Assembly: GCA_035498035.1 (NCBI GenBank)
Contig: DATKAN010000038.1
Location: 1-64,000 of the forward strand
DNA: 64,000 nt
Source: Nitrospiria bacterium
GTDB lineage: Bacteria; Nitrospirota; Nitrospiria; JACQBZ01
Direction of reading: 5' to 3'
Shown: one piece after another, positions 25,208-34,153 of the stretch
Layout of the letters: each line of letters starts with the position of its first letter
Numbering within the stretch: position 1 is the stretch's first letter
Made by a program: the position numbers and the translations under genes
Notes under the pieces: model-generated
What the model was told of the DNA's origin: nothing
Databases searched by the model: none
What the model saw: only the letters and a program-made list of their open reading frames with translations

Positions 25208-26572
25208 ATGCCCCGTTCCAAAACGTCGTTTGTTTGCCAGAACTGCGGTTATTCTTCCCCGAAATGGCTTGGAAAATGTCCGGACTGCGATCAATGGAAC
25301 AGCCTTCAGGAGGAGTCGGCGGTTCCGGCCGCGGCGTCCCGCTGGATGGCCTCGAATCGGGAACCGCAGAAGCCCCGGCCGATCGGCGAGATTCCGCAGG
25401 CGGCGGACGATCGTTTCAGCACCGGGATGGGAGAGCTGGACCGTGTCCTGGGCGGCGGGGTCGTGGCCGGCTCGATGGTGCTCATCGGCGGCGATCCGGG
25501 CATTGGTAAATCGACGCTGCTTCTCCAGGCCTTTCAAAAGATCAGCCGGGATCGGCCGGTACTTTACGTCTCCGGAGAGGAGTCGCCGCACCAGATCAAG
25601 ATGCGCGGGGAGCGCCTGGGCGTCGATTCCAGGAACCTGCTGATCCTTTCCGAGACGTCGCTGGAAGAAATATTGAAAACCGCCCAGTCGATGAGGCCCC
25701 GCGCGATCGTGATCGATTCGATCCAGACGGTTTACACCGCCCAGATCACCTCCGCGCCCGGAAGCGTCAGCCAGATCCGGGAATCGGCGGCCCAGTTGAT
25801 GGTCCACGCGAAACAGACCAACACCCCGACGTTCCTGGTCGGCCATGTCACAAAGGACGGCTCGATCGCCGGTCCGCGCATCCTGGAACATATGGTCGAT
25901 ACGGTGCTTTATTTCGAGGGAGACAAGGGGCATCCGTACCGGATCCTCCGGGCCGTGAAAAATCGCTTCGGCTCGACGAACGAGATCGGCGTTTTCGAGA
26001 TGAAATCGCTGGGCTTGGAAGAGGTCTCGAATCCCTCCGAGCTGTTTTTGAGCGAACGGCCGTCGAACACGGCCGGCTCGGTGGTCGTCTCCAGCATCGA
26101 GGGGACGCGGCCGATCCTGGTGGAGTTGCAGGCGCTGGTCAGCCCGACCAATTTCGGACTGCCCCGACGCATGGCGATCGGCGTGGACCCCAACCGGGTT
26201 TCGCTTCTTCTCGCCGTCCTGGAAAAACGCGCCGGGCTGCAGCTCCAGGGACAGGATGTCTTCATCAACGTGGTCGGGGGAATGCAGATCGACGAGCCCG
26301 CGGTGGACCTGGGGATCGTGGCGGCCGTCGCGTCGGGGTTCCGGGAGCGGCCGCTGGATCCCAAGATTCTCGTGTTGGGCGAGGTGGGGCTGGGGGGAGA
26401 GGTGCGCGCGATCCATCAACCCGAGGTCCGGCTTCGGGAGGCGGCGAAGATGGGCTTCAAGCAATGCCTGTTGCCGGAGCGGAACCGGGCGCGGCTGAGC
26501 GGCGTCGACGGAATCGATTTGATCGGCATCGGGACCCTCCGCCAAGCCCTGGAGAATTTATTTGGAAAATAA
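25208..26572 (+). CDS. radA: DNA repair protein RadA (Sms)
   Basis: RecA-like ATPase and branch-migration helicase acting on recombination intermediates. Domains in order: N-terminal C4 zinc finger (CQNCGY...CPDC), Walker A GGDPGIGKST at about residues 94-103, the RadA-specific KNRFGST motif near 256, and a C-terminal Lon-protease-like domain (VGGMQIDEPAVDL). The 454 residues are standard. ATG 25208 gives the usual N-terminus. Only a weak ribosome binding site is visible. Confidence 0.97.
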   Translation: MPRSKTSFVCQNCGYSSPKWLGKCPDCDQWNSLQEESAVPAAASRWMASNREPQKPRPIGEIPQAADDRFSTGMGELDRVLGGGVVAGSMVLIGGDPGIGKSTLLLQAFQKISRDRPVLYVSGEESPHQIKMRGERLGVDSRNLLILSETSLEEILKTAQSMRPRAIVIDSIQTVYTAQITSAPGSVSQIRESAAQLMVHAKQTNTPTFLVGHVTKDGSIAGPRILEHMVDTVLYFEGDKGHPYRILRAVKNRFGSTNEIGVFEMKSLGLEEVSNPSELFLSERPSNTAGSVVVSSIEGTRPILVELQALVSPTNFGLPRRMAIGVDPNRVSLLLAVLEKRAGLQLQGQDVFINVVGGMQIDEPAVDLGIVAAVASGFRERPLDPKILVLGEVGLGGEVRAIHQPEVRLREAAKMGFKQCLLPERNRARLSGVDGIDLIGIGTLRQALENLFGK

Positions 26573-26604
26573 ACGGCGGCTGAAACGATCAGGGGCTTTC
26601 CCGA

Positions 26605-27459
26605 GTGAATAGAGGGTGGGGAAGAGGGTCGCGGTTGATCCCGGGTTTGATGATTGTCCTGATCGCCGGATGCGTTCCGCGTTATTCGGTTGCGCCCGGA
26701 CCGCCGCTTCGCTCGGCGTCCCTCCAGGACCTCCTCAATGGCCTGGACCGCCGGACGCAGGCGATCGACACGCTCAAGGCCCTGATGAAGATTCGGTCGG
26801 AAAGGCAGGCCGGCCTTACGGCGAGCCTGCATTTCTCCCGTTCACCCGAGGGCGTCCCGCCGTCCCTCCGGTTGAGAGGGTTTGATCCGTTCGGGGGGAC
26901 CCTGTTCGACCTGGTTTGGTCGAACAACCGGGTCCTGTTGACGATTCCGGGCCAAGGACGGGCGCTGGAGAGCGGGCCGGAAAAGGGCGGGGGGCCGTCG
27001 CTGCCGCCCGAATTCGGACTGGAAGCGGCCGAGCTGCGGCTGGCCGTCTCGGCGATGGTCGGTCCCTTTGTCGAGCCCGGTGAAATTCCGGTCCTGGAGG
27101 AGACGGGGTCGGACTATTTGATCCATTTGATCCGCGTTTCGGGCGGGGAAGGCCGCCTGACGAAGCGGCTTTGGATCGAACGCAGCCGTTTCCGATTGAT
27201 CCGTGAAGAAATATTTGAACGGGCCCCTTCGACGGAGGGTCTCCATTCCGGGGCCGCGAGCGAGGAGGGGGCGACCGTTGTGGAATTCATCGATTATCAA
27301 CCTCGATCGGTCCCGGCGGGCGCGGAGATCGACTGGCCCGGCCGGGTGATCGTCACGCGGCCCGGATACGGGGCCGGCCGGGGAAACCGTCTCGAACTGG
27401 ATTTTGTCGAGGTCCATCCGAACGCGGCGATTTCTCCCGAGGAGTACAGGATTCCGTGA
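26605..27459 (+). CDS. Outer-membrane lipoprotein, LolB/DUF4292-like
   Basis: Lipoprotein of 284 residues: hydrophobic PGLMIVLIAGC with the lipobox IAGC. After it come a helix (LQDLLNGLDRRTQAIDTLKALMKI) and antiparallel strands (RLRGFDPFGGTLFDLVW, RVLLTIPGQG) that recall the LolA/LolB or DUF4292 half-barrel. Such proteins handle lipids or lipoproteins at the outer membrane. The assignment is by pattern only. It starts with GTG and sits 10 bp upstream of tsaB. Confidence 0.65.
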   Translation: MNRGWGRGSRLIPGLMIVLIAGCVPRYSVAPGPPLRSASLQDLLNGLDRRTQAIDTLKALMKIRSERQAGLTASLHFSRSPEGVPPSLRLRGFDPFGGTLFDLVWSNNRVLLTIPGQGRALESGPEKGGGPSLPPEFGLEAAELRLAVSAMVGPFVEPGEIPVLEETGSDYLIHLIRVSGGEGRLTKRLWIERSRFRLIREEIFERAPSTEGLHSGAASEEGATVVEFIDYQPRSVPAGAEIDWPGRVIVTRPGYGAGRGNRLELDFVEVHPNAAISPEEYRIP

Positions 27460-27469
27460 AGGAAGGGCG

Positions 27470-28222
27470 ATGAGGATACTGGGCATAGAGACCGCGACCG
27501 GCCTGGGGGGCGTGGCCCTGATCGAGGGCGAGACGCTTCGGGCCGAATACCGGATCGACATGACGATGGCGCATGCCGAGCGGCTGATGGTCCTGATCGA
27601 CCGGGTGCTCCGGGACAGCGGCCGGGGTCCGGATGATCTGGACGCCCTGGCCGTTTCGATCGGGCCGGGCTCATTCACGGGACTGCGCGTCGCGGTGAAC
27701 ACGGTGAAGGGTCTGTTGTTCGGAAGACCGATTCCCGTCGCGGCGGTGCCGACCCTGGAGGCCATGGCCTGGAACGCCTCGGCCGGGGGGTATGCCGTCT
27801 GTCCGATGATTGACGCCAAGAAGCAGGAGGTGTACGCGGCCCTGTTCTCGAGCGAGGCCGGCGGGACGCTCAAGCGCGTGATGGAGGATCGGGTCATTTC
27901 GGCGGAGGCCCTGTGCGAGCACCTGTCAAGGTCGCCGGGTCCTCCGACCGTCTTTCTGGGAGACGGGGCCGCGCGATACCGGGACGTTTTGCAAAAACGA
28001 CTCGGTCACCGGGCCGTCTTTGTTCCCCCGCCGTTGTCGGATTCCCTTCCCTCCATGGTCGCCCGGCTGGGTCTCCAGCGGATTCAACGGGGCGAGGCGT
28101 CGGACGCCGGGACCCTGGTCCCGGTCTATGTCCGGCGGTCGGATGCGGAGGTCAATTGGGAAAAGGGCGTCACCCCGCGAAAATTAAATCTCAAACGGGT
28201 GTCGGGCCGGTCGAACCGGTGA
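27470..28222 (+). CDS. tsaB: tRNA threonylcarbamoyladenosine biosynthesis protein TsaB
   Basis: Non-catalytic partner of TsaD in making t6A37 of ANN-decoding tRNAs. The ASKHA-like N-terminus (ILGIETATGLGGVAL) and the conserved SIGPGSFTGLRV motif are plain. The 250 residues are typical. ATG 27470 gives the canonical N-terminus; a longer frame from 27404 would overlap the lipoprotein gene. Overlaps rimI by one base (TGATG), the common tsaB-rimI coupling. Confidence 0.94.
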   Translation: MRILGIETATGLGGVALIEGETLRAEYRIDMTMAHAERLMVLIDRVLRDSGRGPDDLDALAVSIGPGSFTGLRVAVNTVKGLLFGRPIPVAAVPTLEAMAWNASAGGYAVCPMIDAKKQEVYAALFSSEAGGTLKRVMEDRVISAEALCEHLSRSPGPPTVFLGDGAARYRDVLQKRLGHRAVFVPPPLSDSLPSMVARLGLQRIQRGEASDAGTLVPVYVRRSDAEVNWEKGVTPRKLNLKRVSGRSNR

Positions 28223-28701
28223 TGAGACACGGGGAGGTGGGCCGGGATCAAAAAATATCGATACGGCCGATGACCCCGGCCGACCTGGACGAGGTGATGC
28301 CGATCGAGCAGGCGTCCTACACCACGCCCTGGAAGCGGTCGATGTTTGAGTCGGATCTGCAGGGCAACCCCTTCGCCCGGTTCTTCGTGGCCCGGGATTC
28401 CGAGCGGGGTGCGGTGGTCGGCTACGTCTGTTTCTGGAAGGTGTTTTCCGAGCTGCATCTCATGAATCTGTCGGTCCATCCGGACCGGCGGCGTCTGGGA
28501 ATCGGGGAAACGCTGGGTCGTTGGACCCTGACGTGGGCCGGGGAAAACGACATTTCTTTGATCACGCTGGAGGTGAGGGCCTCCAACGAGGCCGCGAAAC
28601 GGCTGTACGAGAAACTGGGTTTTAAGCTCGTGGCGGTTCGGCGCAACTATTACCGCGATCCGAGCGAGGACGCCTTGATCATGAATTGGTCCGAGGGATG
28701 A
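28222..28701 (+). CDS. rimI: Ribosomal-protein-alanine N-acetyltransferase RimI
   Basis: GNAT-fold acetyltransferase of 159 residues that acetylates the N-terminus of ribosomal protein S18 and probably others. Motif A is visible as VHPDRRRLGIGETL (acetyl-CoA pyrophosphate loop), followed by LEVRASNEAAKRLYEKLGF and the tyrosine-rich RNYYRDP. The start ATG 28222 overlaps the tsaB stop. An upstream in-frame extension from 27913 would lie inside tsaB and is not credible. Confidence 0.93.
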   Translation: MRHGEVGRDQKISIRPMTPADLDEVMPIEQASYTTPWKRSMFESDLQGNPFARFFVARDSERGAVVGYVCFWKVFSELHLMNLSVHPDRRRLGIGETLGRWTLTWAGENDISLITLEVRASNEAAKRLYEKLGFKLVAVRRNYYRDPSEDALIMNWSEG

Positions 28702-28724
28702 GCATCCCGGAAAGGAGATCGGCC

Positions 28725-28964
28725 ATGCTGAATGAACGGATGGAGTTTCGAGAAGTCTTGCGCCAACGGAATTCGGAATTTCAGAAGCTGGAGGAAGTGC
28801 ATCATCGCCTGGAGGAGGAATTGAACGCTTTGACCCGACGCAAGACCCTGACGCCGCAGGAGGAGTCGCACAAAAAACAGATCCAGGTGGAAAAATTGCA
28901 CACGAAAGATCGCATGGAAGCGATCCTTCGCGATTATCTGAAACAGCACGAGACACCTTCCTGA
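28725..28964 (+). CDS. DUF465 (YdcH-like) small coiled-coil protein
   Basis: Short charged helical protein of 79 residues with two predicted helices ([27 protein letters not shown] and the C-terminal helix), matching DUF465. It opens the RNA-modification/Tat junction between rimI and tatA. The start is fixed by AAAGGAG at 28711-28717, seven bases before ATG 28725. Members are common in Gram-negative bacteria and their role is not established. Confidence 0.78.
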   Translation: MLNERMEFREVLRQRNSEFQKLEEVHHRLEEELNALTRRKTLTPQEESHKKQIQVEKLHTKDRMEAILRDYLKQHETPS

Positions 28965-28972
28965 GGCGGAAA

Positions 28973-29254
28973 ATGTTTGGGATCGGACTGCCGGAACTGA
29001 TCGTGATCCTGGTCATCGCCCTGCTGGTCCTGGGCCCCCAGCGCCTTCCGGAAGTGGCGCGCGCCCTCGGCCGGGGCATGGCGGAGTTGAAGCGCGCCAC
29101 ACAGGACCTCAAGGACGAGTTCGACGCCGAGGCCCGAAAGATGGATGAGCCGGTCGAGGCCAAGTCGCATGGGCCGTTGCCGACGGGCGGGAGGGCCCTG
29201 CCGTCTCAGGAATCCGGAGCCTCCGGCCCATCCTCCGAGGAGAAACCGTCATGA
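28973..29254 (+). CDS. tatA: Sec-independent protein translocase subunit TatA/TatB
   Basis: Pore-forming or receptor subunit of the twin-arginine translocase. Single N-terminal membrane helix ([16 protein letters not shown]) with the conserved GP hinge, then an amphipathic helix ([18 protein letters not shown]) and a proline/serine-rich tail. At 93 residues it is between TatA and TatB in length, and only this one TatA/B-type gene is next to tatC, so it may serve both roles. Overlaps tatC by 4 bp. Confidence 0.9.
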   Translation: MFGIGLPELIVILVIALLVLGPQRLPEVARALGRGMAELKRATQDLKDEFDAEARKMDEPVEAKSHGPLPTGGRALPSQESGASGPSSEEKPS

Positions 29255-30021
29255 CAGCCCTTCGCGGCCGTCCCGATGAAGCGTCTCGGATGCCGATCAC
29301 CGGCCATCTGGAAGAGCTCCGAAGCCGGCTGCTCAGGGTGGTCTGGGCCCTTCTCGTCGGAATGGCGCTCGCGTACACGGTCTCGGACGATCTTGTCGGA
29401 TGGCTCAAGCGGCCGCTGGCGGCCGATCTGTATTTTTTTTCCCCGATGGAGGCCTTCTGGGTGACGATCAAGGTGTCATTTTTCGCGGGAATTTTCCTGT
29501 CCCTCCCGGTGGCGCTCTACCAGATCTGGCGCTTCGTCTCGCCCGGCCTCCTTTCCCACGAACGGCGCCTGGCCGCGCCCTTCGTGCTGCTCGGCTGTCT
29601 GTTTTTTGTAGCGGGACTGGCCTTCTGCTATTTCGTCGTCGCGCCGTTTGCGCTGAATTTCCTGGTGGGGTTCGGGGTGCAGCAGGGCTTGAAGCCGGTC
29701 TTCTCGATCGGGCTTTATATCGACTTTCTCCTCAAGTTTCTGCTGGCCTTCGGCCTGGTTTTCGAGCTGCCCTTGGCGATCACGATCCTGGCCAAGCTGG
29801 GGCTCGTGACGCCGCAGTTTCTGTCGCGCCGGCGCCGCTACGCGATTTTGGTGAACGCGATCCTCGCCGCGATTCTCACCCCCACGACGGATGTCTTTAA
29901 CATGATGCTGATGATGGTCCCCCTGCTGATTTTCTACGAACTGGGGATCTGGGGCGCCCGGCTCTTCGGACGGAAACCGATCCGGTCCGGGGTGGCCGAG
30001 GAGGCCAAGGGCGAGGCCTGA
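29251..30021 (+). CDS. tatC: Sec-independent protein translocase subunit TatC
   Basis: Six-helix inner-membrane receptor for twin-arginine signal peptides. The N-terminal [12 protein letters not shown], the [12 protein letters not shown] loop and the C-terminal [24 protein letters not shown] are conserved TatC features, including the helix-one glutamate segment. The 256 residues are normal. Coupled to tatA upstream. The stop overlaps an ATG for the BNR-repeat gene. Confidence 0.95.
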   Translation: MTALRGRPDEASRMPITGHLEELRSRLLRVVWALLVGMALAYTVSDDLVGWLKRPLAADLYFFSPMEAFWVTIKVSFFAGIFLSLPVALYQIWRFVSPGLLSHERRLAAPFVLLGCLFFVAGLAFCYFVVAPFALNFLVGFGVQQGLKPVFSIGLYIDFLLKFLLAFGLVFELPLAITILAKLGLVTPQFLSRRRRYAILVNAILAAILTPTTDVFNMMLMMVPLLIFYELGIWGARLFGRKPIRSGVAEEAKGEA

Positions 30022-31199
30022 TGCCAGAGGAGGGGAATTTGAATCCGCATAGCGAGCACAATCCCCGCCTGGAAGGCGGGGTTAGCGAGCGAATTAAAAT
30101 GGAGATTTTGTCCACCCGGATCGAAGAATCCCCGGCCGGAACGCCGGGGTTCTTCAAACGACGATACCGTATCATCATGACCTTCTTAGGGTTGGGTTTG
30201 ATCGTCTGGATCGCGGCGGGCCATCCTCCAACCGCGATAAGCCAGACGGAAATGCCGGATCCCCGAAACAGCGTTCAGGCCCTGGCGCTGGACCCGGATG
30301 GGACCCTGTTCATGGGGACGTTTGGGAACGGAATTTATAAGAGTCGGGACGGCGGCCTTCATTGGGAAGCGATCTCGGAGGGATTGGGCGATCCTTACAT
30401 CATGACCCTGCTGATCCGGCCGTCTCCCGAGAAAAAGCCGGGTGTTTCGAAAACGATCATGTTCGCCGGGACGGCCCGGCTCGGCGTTTTCCGGAGCCGG
30501 GATGCCGGGCTTCATTGGGAGCATGTGAACGCCGGCCTCGCCAACACCCAGGTTTCGGCGCTGCTTTACGATTCCAGGAACAAGCTCTACGCCGCCACGG
30601 GGGACGGCGTGTTTCGAAGCGAGGATCACGGCGATCACTGGACGGCCCACAACACCGGACTGAGCGACGTCCTGGTGCGCTCCCTGATCATCGATCGCGA
30701 GGGAACCCTGTATGCCGGGACCGGAGGCAAGGGACTTTACAAGCGCAAACTCAGTCAGGAAAACTGGGAGCGGCTGTCCCGGGGGTTCGAGGGCGATCGG
30801 GGGCTTCTGGAGAATTTTATCCGCGTCCTGACCCTCGGGGCGGACGGGACCGTTTACGCCGGAACCTTCGACGGCGGGATCTACACATCCCGGGATGGAG
30901 GAAAAAGCTGGAACGACCTGAACCAGGGTCTGGTCAATCAGTCCATCCGGGCGATCCTCATCGGCAAGGACGGCGTGTTGTATCTCGGCACCGGCCGGGG
31001 GGTCTTCGCGCGCTCACCGAAAGACACCCGCTGGAACTCGATCAACGGGGCGCTGGAGGATCTCAACATCCAATCGATGGTGATCGACGGGGAAGGTCAT
31101 ATCTATGCCGGCACGGCGCGGCATTTGTATAAAGGCTCGGCCAAGGGCGACTGGGCCCCCCTTACGGAGGAGCTGTTCCACTCGAAGAAGGGGATGTGA
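30021..31199 (+). CDS. BNR/Ycf48-like repeat protein, membrane-anchored or exported
   Basis: Beta-propeller-type protein with repeated sialidase (Asp-box) motifs such as YKSRDGGLHWE, FRSRDAGLHWE, FRSEDHGDHWT and YTSRDGGKSWN. A membrane segment (IIMTFLGLGLIVWIAA) lies at about residues 51-66. Three starts are possible: ATG 30021 (overlapping the tatC stop), 30099 and 30177. The first 52 residues are encoded by two palindromic stretches, so the shorter form starting at 30177, with a normal signal peptide, may be the real one. Function unknown; probably periplasmic. Confidence 0.72.
   Translation: MPEEGNLNPHSEHNPRLEGGVSERIKMEILSTRIEESPAGTPGFFKRRYRIIMTFLGLGLIVWIAAGHPPTAISQTEMPDPRNSVQALALDPDGTLFMGTFGNGIYKSRDGGLHWEAISEGLGDPYIMTLLIRPSPEKKPGVSKTIMFAGTARLGVFRSRDAGLHWEHVNAGLANTQVSALLYDSRNKLYAATGDGVFRSEDHGDHWTAHNTGLSDVLVRSLIIDREGTLYAGTGGKGLYKRKLSQENWERLSRGFEGDRGLLENFIRVLTLGADGTVYAGTFDGGIYTSRDGGKSWNDLNQGLVNQSIRAILIGKDGVLYLGTGRGVFARSPKDTRWNSINGALEDLNIQSMVIDGEGHIYAGTARHLYKGSAKGDWAPLTEELFHSKKGM
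30040..30155. repeat. Two adjacent palindromes upstream of or inside the BNR gene
   Basis: CCCCGCC-TGGAA-GGCGGGG is flanked by TAGCGAGC and TTAGCGAGCG and by AATT-rich ends. It is followed by GAATCCCCGGC and GCCGGGGTTC, another strong hairpin. The density of inverted repeats suggests an intergenic element rather than coding sequence, which bears on the start of the following gene. Confidence 0.45.
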
Positions 31200-31211
31200 G
31201 GAAGGGCGGCG

Positions 31212-32108
31212 ATGGCGCACGATCCGTTGAATATCCTGATCATCCATGGGATGGGCGATCAGCCCAAGGATTTCTCGATCGGCTTTCAGAAAGAGCTCCT
31301 TTCGAAATTTAACACGTCCCTGGCCTACTTGGCCAAGGATTATGCGGTTTCGAAGCCTTCCGGGGCCGAGCCCATGAATTTCATCTCGGGCTGGTGGGCC
31401 CCGGTCATGGACGCGACGCAGAAGGAGCTGGAGAGGAGAATTTATAATAAGAAGATTCCCTTTCTCCGGAAATTCGGGATGGGCTTCATGGGGGATGTGG
31501 TCGCGTATCAGGGCCGGCCCGTTTACAACGAGATTCACCGACATCTCGCCGAAGCGCTCCGCGCCCATCTCAAATCCGGGAGCGGGCATCTCACGATCAT
31601 CGCCCACAGCCTCGGGAGCGTGATCGCCTCCGATTTCGTGTACGATCACACGCTCAAGATCGGAAAAACCTTCCAGGACGGCTTCGGCGTCTCCTTCTCG
31701 AACTTCTTCACGCTGGGCTCTCCGCTGGTCCTCTACGCCATGCGTTCCGCCAACGGGGAGGCCTTCAGTCCGGGCAGGCTCCTGGATCATTTTGACCGGC
31801 CGGTGAGGGTCGAATCCGAAACGGGTTGCTGGCTGAACCTCGTTGACGACAACGATATCATCGGTTACCCGATCAAGACGATCAACCGTTTCTATCGGGA
31901 GGCCGTGACGGCGGATCTCACCGTGGACGTCGGGGATTTCCTCACACGGTGGAACCCGTTGAGCCACGCGCATTACTGGGACAATGGCGGGGTCGGCCGG
32001 ATCATCGCCGATAAGCTCGCGATTGATTTTGCCGGGATCCATCTGGGCTTGAAAGGGCCCGACCTCCAAGCGGCGCTGGTCCATTTCCATCGGCGTTACG
32101 GGTTGTGA
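31212..32108 (+). CDS. Alpha/beta-hydrolase fold protein, lipase-like
   Basis: Cytoplasmic protein of 298 residues. It starts LNILIIHGMGDQPKD, the oxyanion-loop region of alpha/beta hydrolases, and has a nucleophile elbow AHSLGS (Ser near residue 136). A late His (HYWDNGG region) may complete the triad. No signal peptide. The substrate is unknown. It begins 12 bp after the BNR gene and overlaps the sugar-dehydrogenase-like gene by one base, so it is part of an operon of envelope-related genes. Confidence 0.72.
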   Translation: MAHDPLNILIIHGMGDQPKDFSIGFQKELLSKFNTSLAYLAKDYAVSKPSGAEPMNFISGWWAPVMDATQKELERRIYNKKIPFLRKFGMGFMGDVVAYQGRPVYNEIHRHLAEALRAHLKSGSGHLTIIAHSLGSVIASDFVYDHTLKIGKTFQDGFGVSFSNFFTLGSPLVLYAMRSANGEAFSPGRLLDHFDRPVRVESETGCWLNLVDDNDIIGYPIKTINRFYREAVTADLTVDVGDFLTRWNPLSHAHYWDNGGVGRIIADKLAIDFAGIHLGLKGPDLQAALVHFHRRYGL

Positions 32109-33265
32109 TGAAGCCGAGCCGTTTCGTCCTCATCGTCGCGATCGTCGTCCTGTTCGGTTCGGTTCTGTCCGTTCCGGAAGGCCGGGCCGGGTTTTCCGAG
32201 CGGCCGGTGGCGACGGGTCTCGATTTTCCGGTGGCGATGGCCTTCTCCCCCGACGGTCGTCTTTTCTTTACGGAGCGTTTTTCCGGCCAGGTCCGGCTGA
32301 TTGCGGACCCCACCTCCGCCCATCCCCGTCTCCTTCCCGGCGCGGTTTACCGGTTCGGTCCGGTCTCGACCTTTTTCGAACGGGGCCTTCTCGGGCTGGC
32401 GCTCGATCCCGATTTTCAGACCAACGGTCGCCTCTACGTCTATTATTCCCACCGGGGCCGGAATTCCAAGACCGATCCCTACCGCCATCGCCTGATGCGG
32501 ATCACGGTGAAGGGCGATCGCGGGGATGCGCCGGTCGCCCTCCTGGACCGCCTTCCGATCGGAAGCGACTCCGAGTCGGGGGCCGGAAATCACAACGGCG
32601 GCATCCTGGTCTTCGGGCCGGACGGCAAGCTGTACCTCAGCATCGGGGAACTCGCCACCCCCGGAAACTCCCAGAATCTGGATTCCTTCGCCGGGAAGAT
32701 CCTGCGCTTGAATCCGGACGGCACGGCCCCGACCGACAATCCCTTCTACGATCCCAAGCGTCCGACCTCGCCCCGGTCCTACGTGTACGCGCTCGGTCTG
32801 CGGAACAGTTTTGGTTTGACCTTCGGGCCCGGTCCTCCCGGGCAGGCCCGCTTGTTCGCCACCGAGAACGGTCCCGCGACCAATGACGAATTGGATCTCA
32901 TCGAGCCGGGGAAAAATTACGGCTGGGATGACGACCGGGTCAGCGGGATCCGAAACAAACCGGGGTATGTCGATCCGATCCTGGTCTACCGCCGGACGAT
33001 CGCGCCCACCGGGATCGTCTACTACACCGGCGCGGGTTATCCGGAACGGTATCGGGGGCATCTGTTTTTTGCGGACTGGAACGAGGGACGGATTCGCATG
33101 GTGACCCTCGCCGGTCGCGATTCGGTCCCCGCGGCCGGCGGGGCGGAGGATCTCTTCCGCCATCGCGGCGAAGGGGTGGTCGGTCTGGCCGCGGGCCCCG
33201 ACGGGCTTCTTTATTTCACGACCCCCAAGGGAATTTATCGCCTGGTCTATGATGATGCGCATTGA
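32108..33265 (+). CDS. PQQ-dependent sugar dehydrogenase-like protein (glucose/sorbosone dehydrogenase family)
   Basis: Exported six-bladed propeller of 385 residues with an N-terminal signal peptide (LIVAIVVLFGSVLSVPEGRA). Family landmarks are PVAMAFSPDGRLFFTE, GLLGLALDPDF, GAGNHNGGILVFGPDGKLY, the conserved YALGLRNSFG and GENYGW-like KNYGWDD. Soluble glucose and aldose sugar dehydrogenases (YliI/Asd type) have this architecture and use PQQ and calcium. No pqq genes are in the window, so cofactor use is inferred from the family. Confidence 0.85.
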   Translation: MKPSRFVLIVAIVVLFGSVLSVPEGRAGFSERPVATGLDFPVAMAFSPDGRLFFTERFSGQVRLIADPTSAHPRLLPGAVYRFGPVSTFFERGLLGLALDPDFQTNGRLYVYYSHRGRNSKTDPYRHRLMRITVKGDRGDAPVALLDRLPIGSDSESGAGNHNGGILVFGPDGKLYLSIGELATPGNSQNLDSFAGKILRLNPDGTAPTDNPFYDPKRPTSPRSYVYALGLRNSFGLTFGPGPPGQARLFATENGPATNDELDLIEPGKNYGWDDDRVSGIRNKPGYVDPILVYRRTIAPTGIVYYTGAGYPERYRGHLFFADWNEGRIRMVTLAGRDSVPAAGGAEDLFRHRGEGVVGLAAGPDGLLYFTTPKGIYRLVYDDAH

Positions 33266-34124
33266 TCCGGCCCGGGTGCTCGACAAAGCCGGGCCCCGCA
33301 TCATCCGGATCGACGGATGGCTGTGCGGCGGGCTGCGATGGCTGGCCGTCGGATTGTTCTTAGTCGCGGGCTGCGGTATCGATAAACCCTTCATTTATCA
33401 TCCCGAACGTGAAATCCAGGCCACCCCGGAATCGGTCGGGCTATCCTACGACGACGTCTATTTCAAAACTGCCGACGGCGTCAGCCTGAACGGGTGGTTC
33501 GTCCCCGGCCCGGATCCGTCCAAGGTGATGATCTGGTTTCACGGCAACGGCGGAAACATGAGCCATCGCGTCAAGCGGCTTCGGCTGTTTCACGACGAGC
33601 TGGGTCTCTCGGTCTTTCTCTTCGATTACCGTGAGTACGGCCGGAGCGGGGGATCGGTTTCGGAAGAGGGCACATACCAGGACGCCCAGGCGGCCCTGCG
33701 GTATTTGAAAACCCGCACCGGGCTGTTGGCGAATCGGATCATCTATTTTGGCCACTCGCTCGGAAGCGCCGTGGCCGTCCATCTGGCCGTGGAAGCTCCC
33801 CCGCGCGCCTTGATCCTGGAGTCCCCCATCACCTCGATCGACGATATGGCCCGTGTGAAGCTCCCGTACCTCCCCGTCGGGTTCATGATCCACGACAAGT
33901 ATGACGCGTTTTCCAGGATCGGCAAGGTCCATGCGCCCCTTCTGGTCCTCCATGGCGACCGCGATGAGGTCGTTCCGTTTGATCAGGGCCGTCGATTGTT
34001 CGAGGCCGCCAATCCTCCCAAGGTGTTTTATGTCATCCCGGACGCCCATCACAACGACACCTTCACCGCCGGCGGTCAACCGTACTGGAAGGCCTGGAAG
34101 CGATTTTTGGACCGCCTCGAATGA
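33249..34124 (+). CDS. Alpha/beta-hydrolase lipoprotein, first of a tandem pair
   Basis: Probable lipoprotein of 291 residues: a hydrophobic stretch then VAGC. Serine hydrolase features are WFHGNGGN (oxyanion loop), FGHSLGS (nucleophile), HGDRDEVVP (acid) and DAHHNDTF (His). This matches the BEM46/FrsA-like group of alpha/beta hydrolases. The start overlaps the preceding gene by 17 bp, with three consecutive ATG codons. Its neighbour 30 bp downstream is a close paralogue, so a local duplication occurred. Confidence 0.85.
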   Translation: MMMRIDPARVLDKAGPRIIRIDGWLCGGLRWLAVGLFLVAGCGIDKPFIYHPEREIQATPESVGLSYDDVYFKTADGVSLNGWFVPGPDPSKVMIWFHGNGGNMSHRVKRLRLFHDELGLSVFLFDYREYGRSGGSVSEEGTYQDAQAALRYLKTRTGLLANRIIYFGHSLGSAVAVHLAVEAPPRALILESPITSIDDMARVKLPYLPVGFMIHDKYDAFSRIGKVHAPLLVLHGDRDEVVPFDQGRRLFEAANPPKVFYVIPDAHHNDTFTAGGQPYWKAWKRFLDRLE

Positions 34125-34153
34125 CCGGTCGTTTGTAGGTTTCACGATAAGCG

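Noticed and set aside
25190-26545. 451-codon minus-strand frame opposite radA
   Set aside because: radA is unmistakable on the other strand; the antisense frame has no recognised domain.
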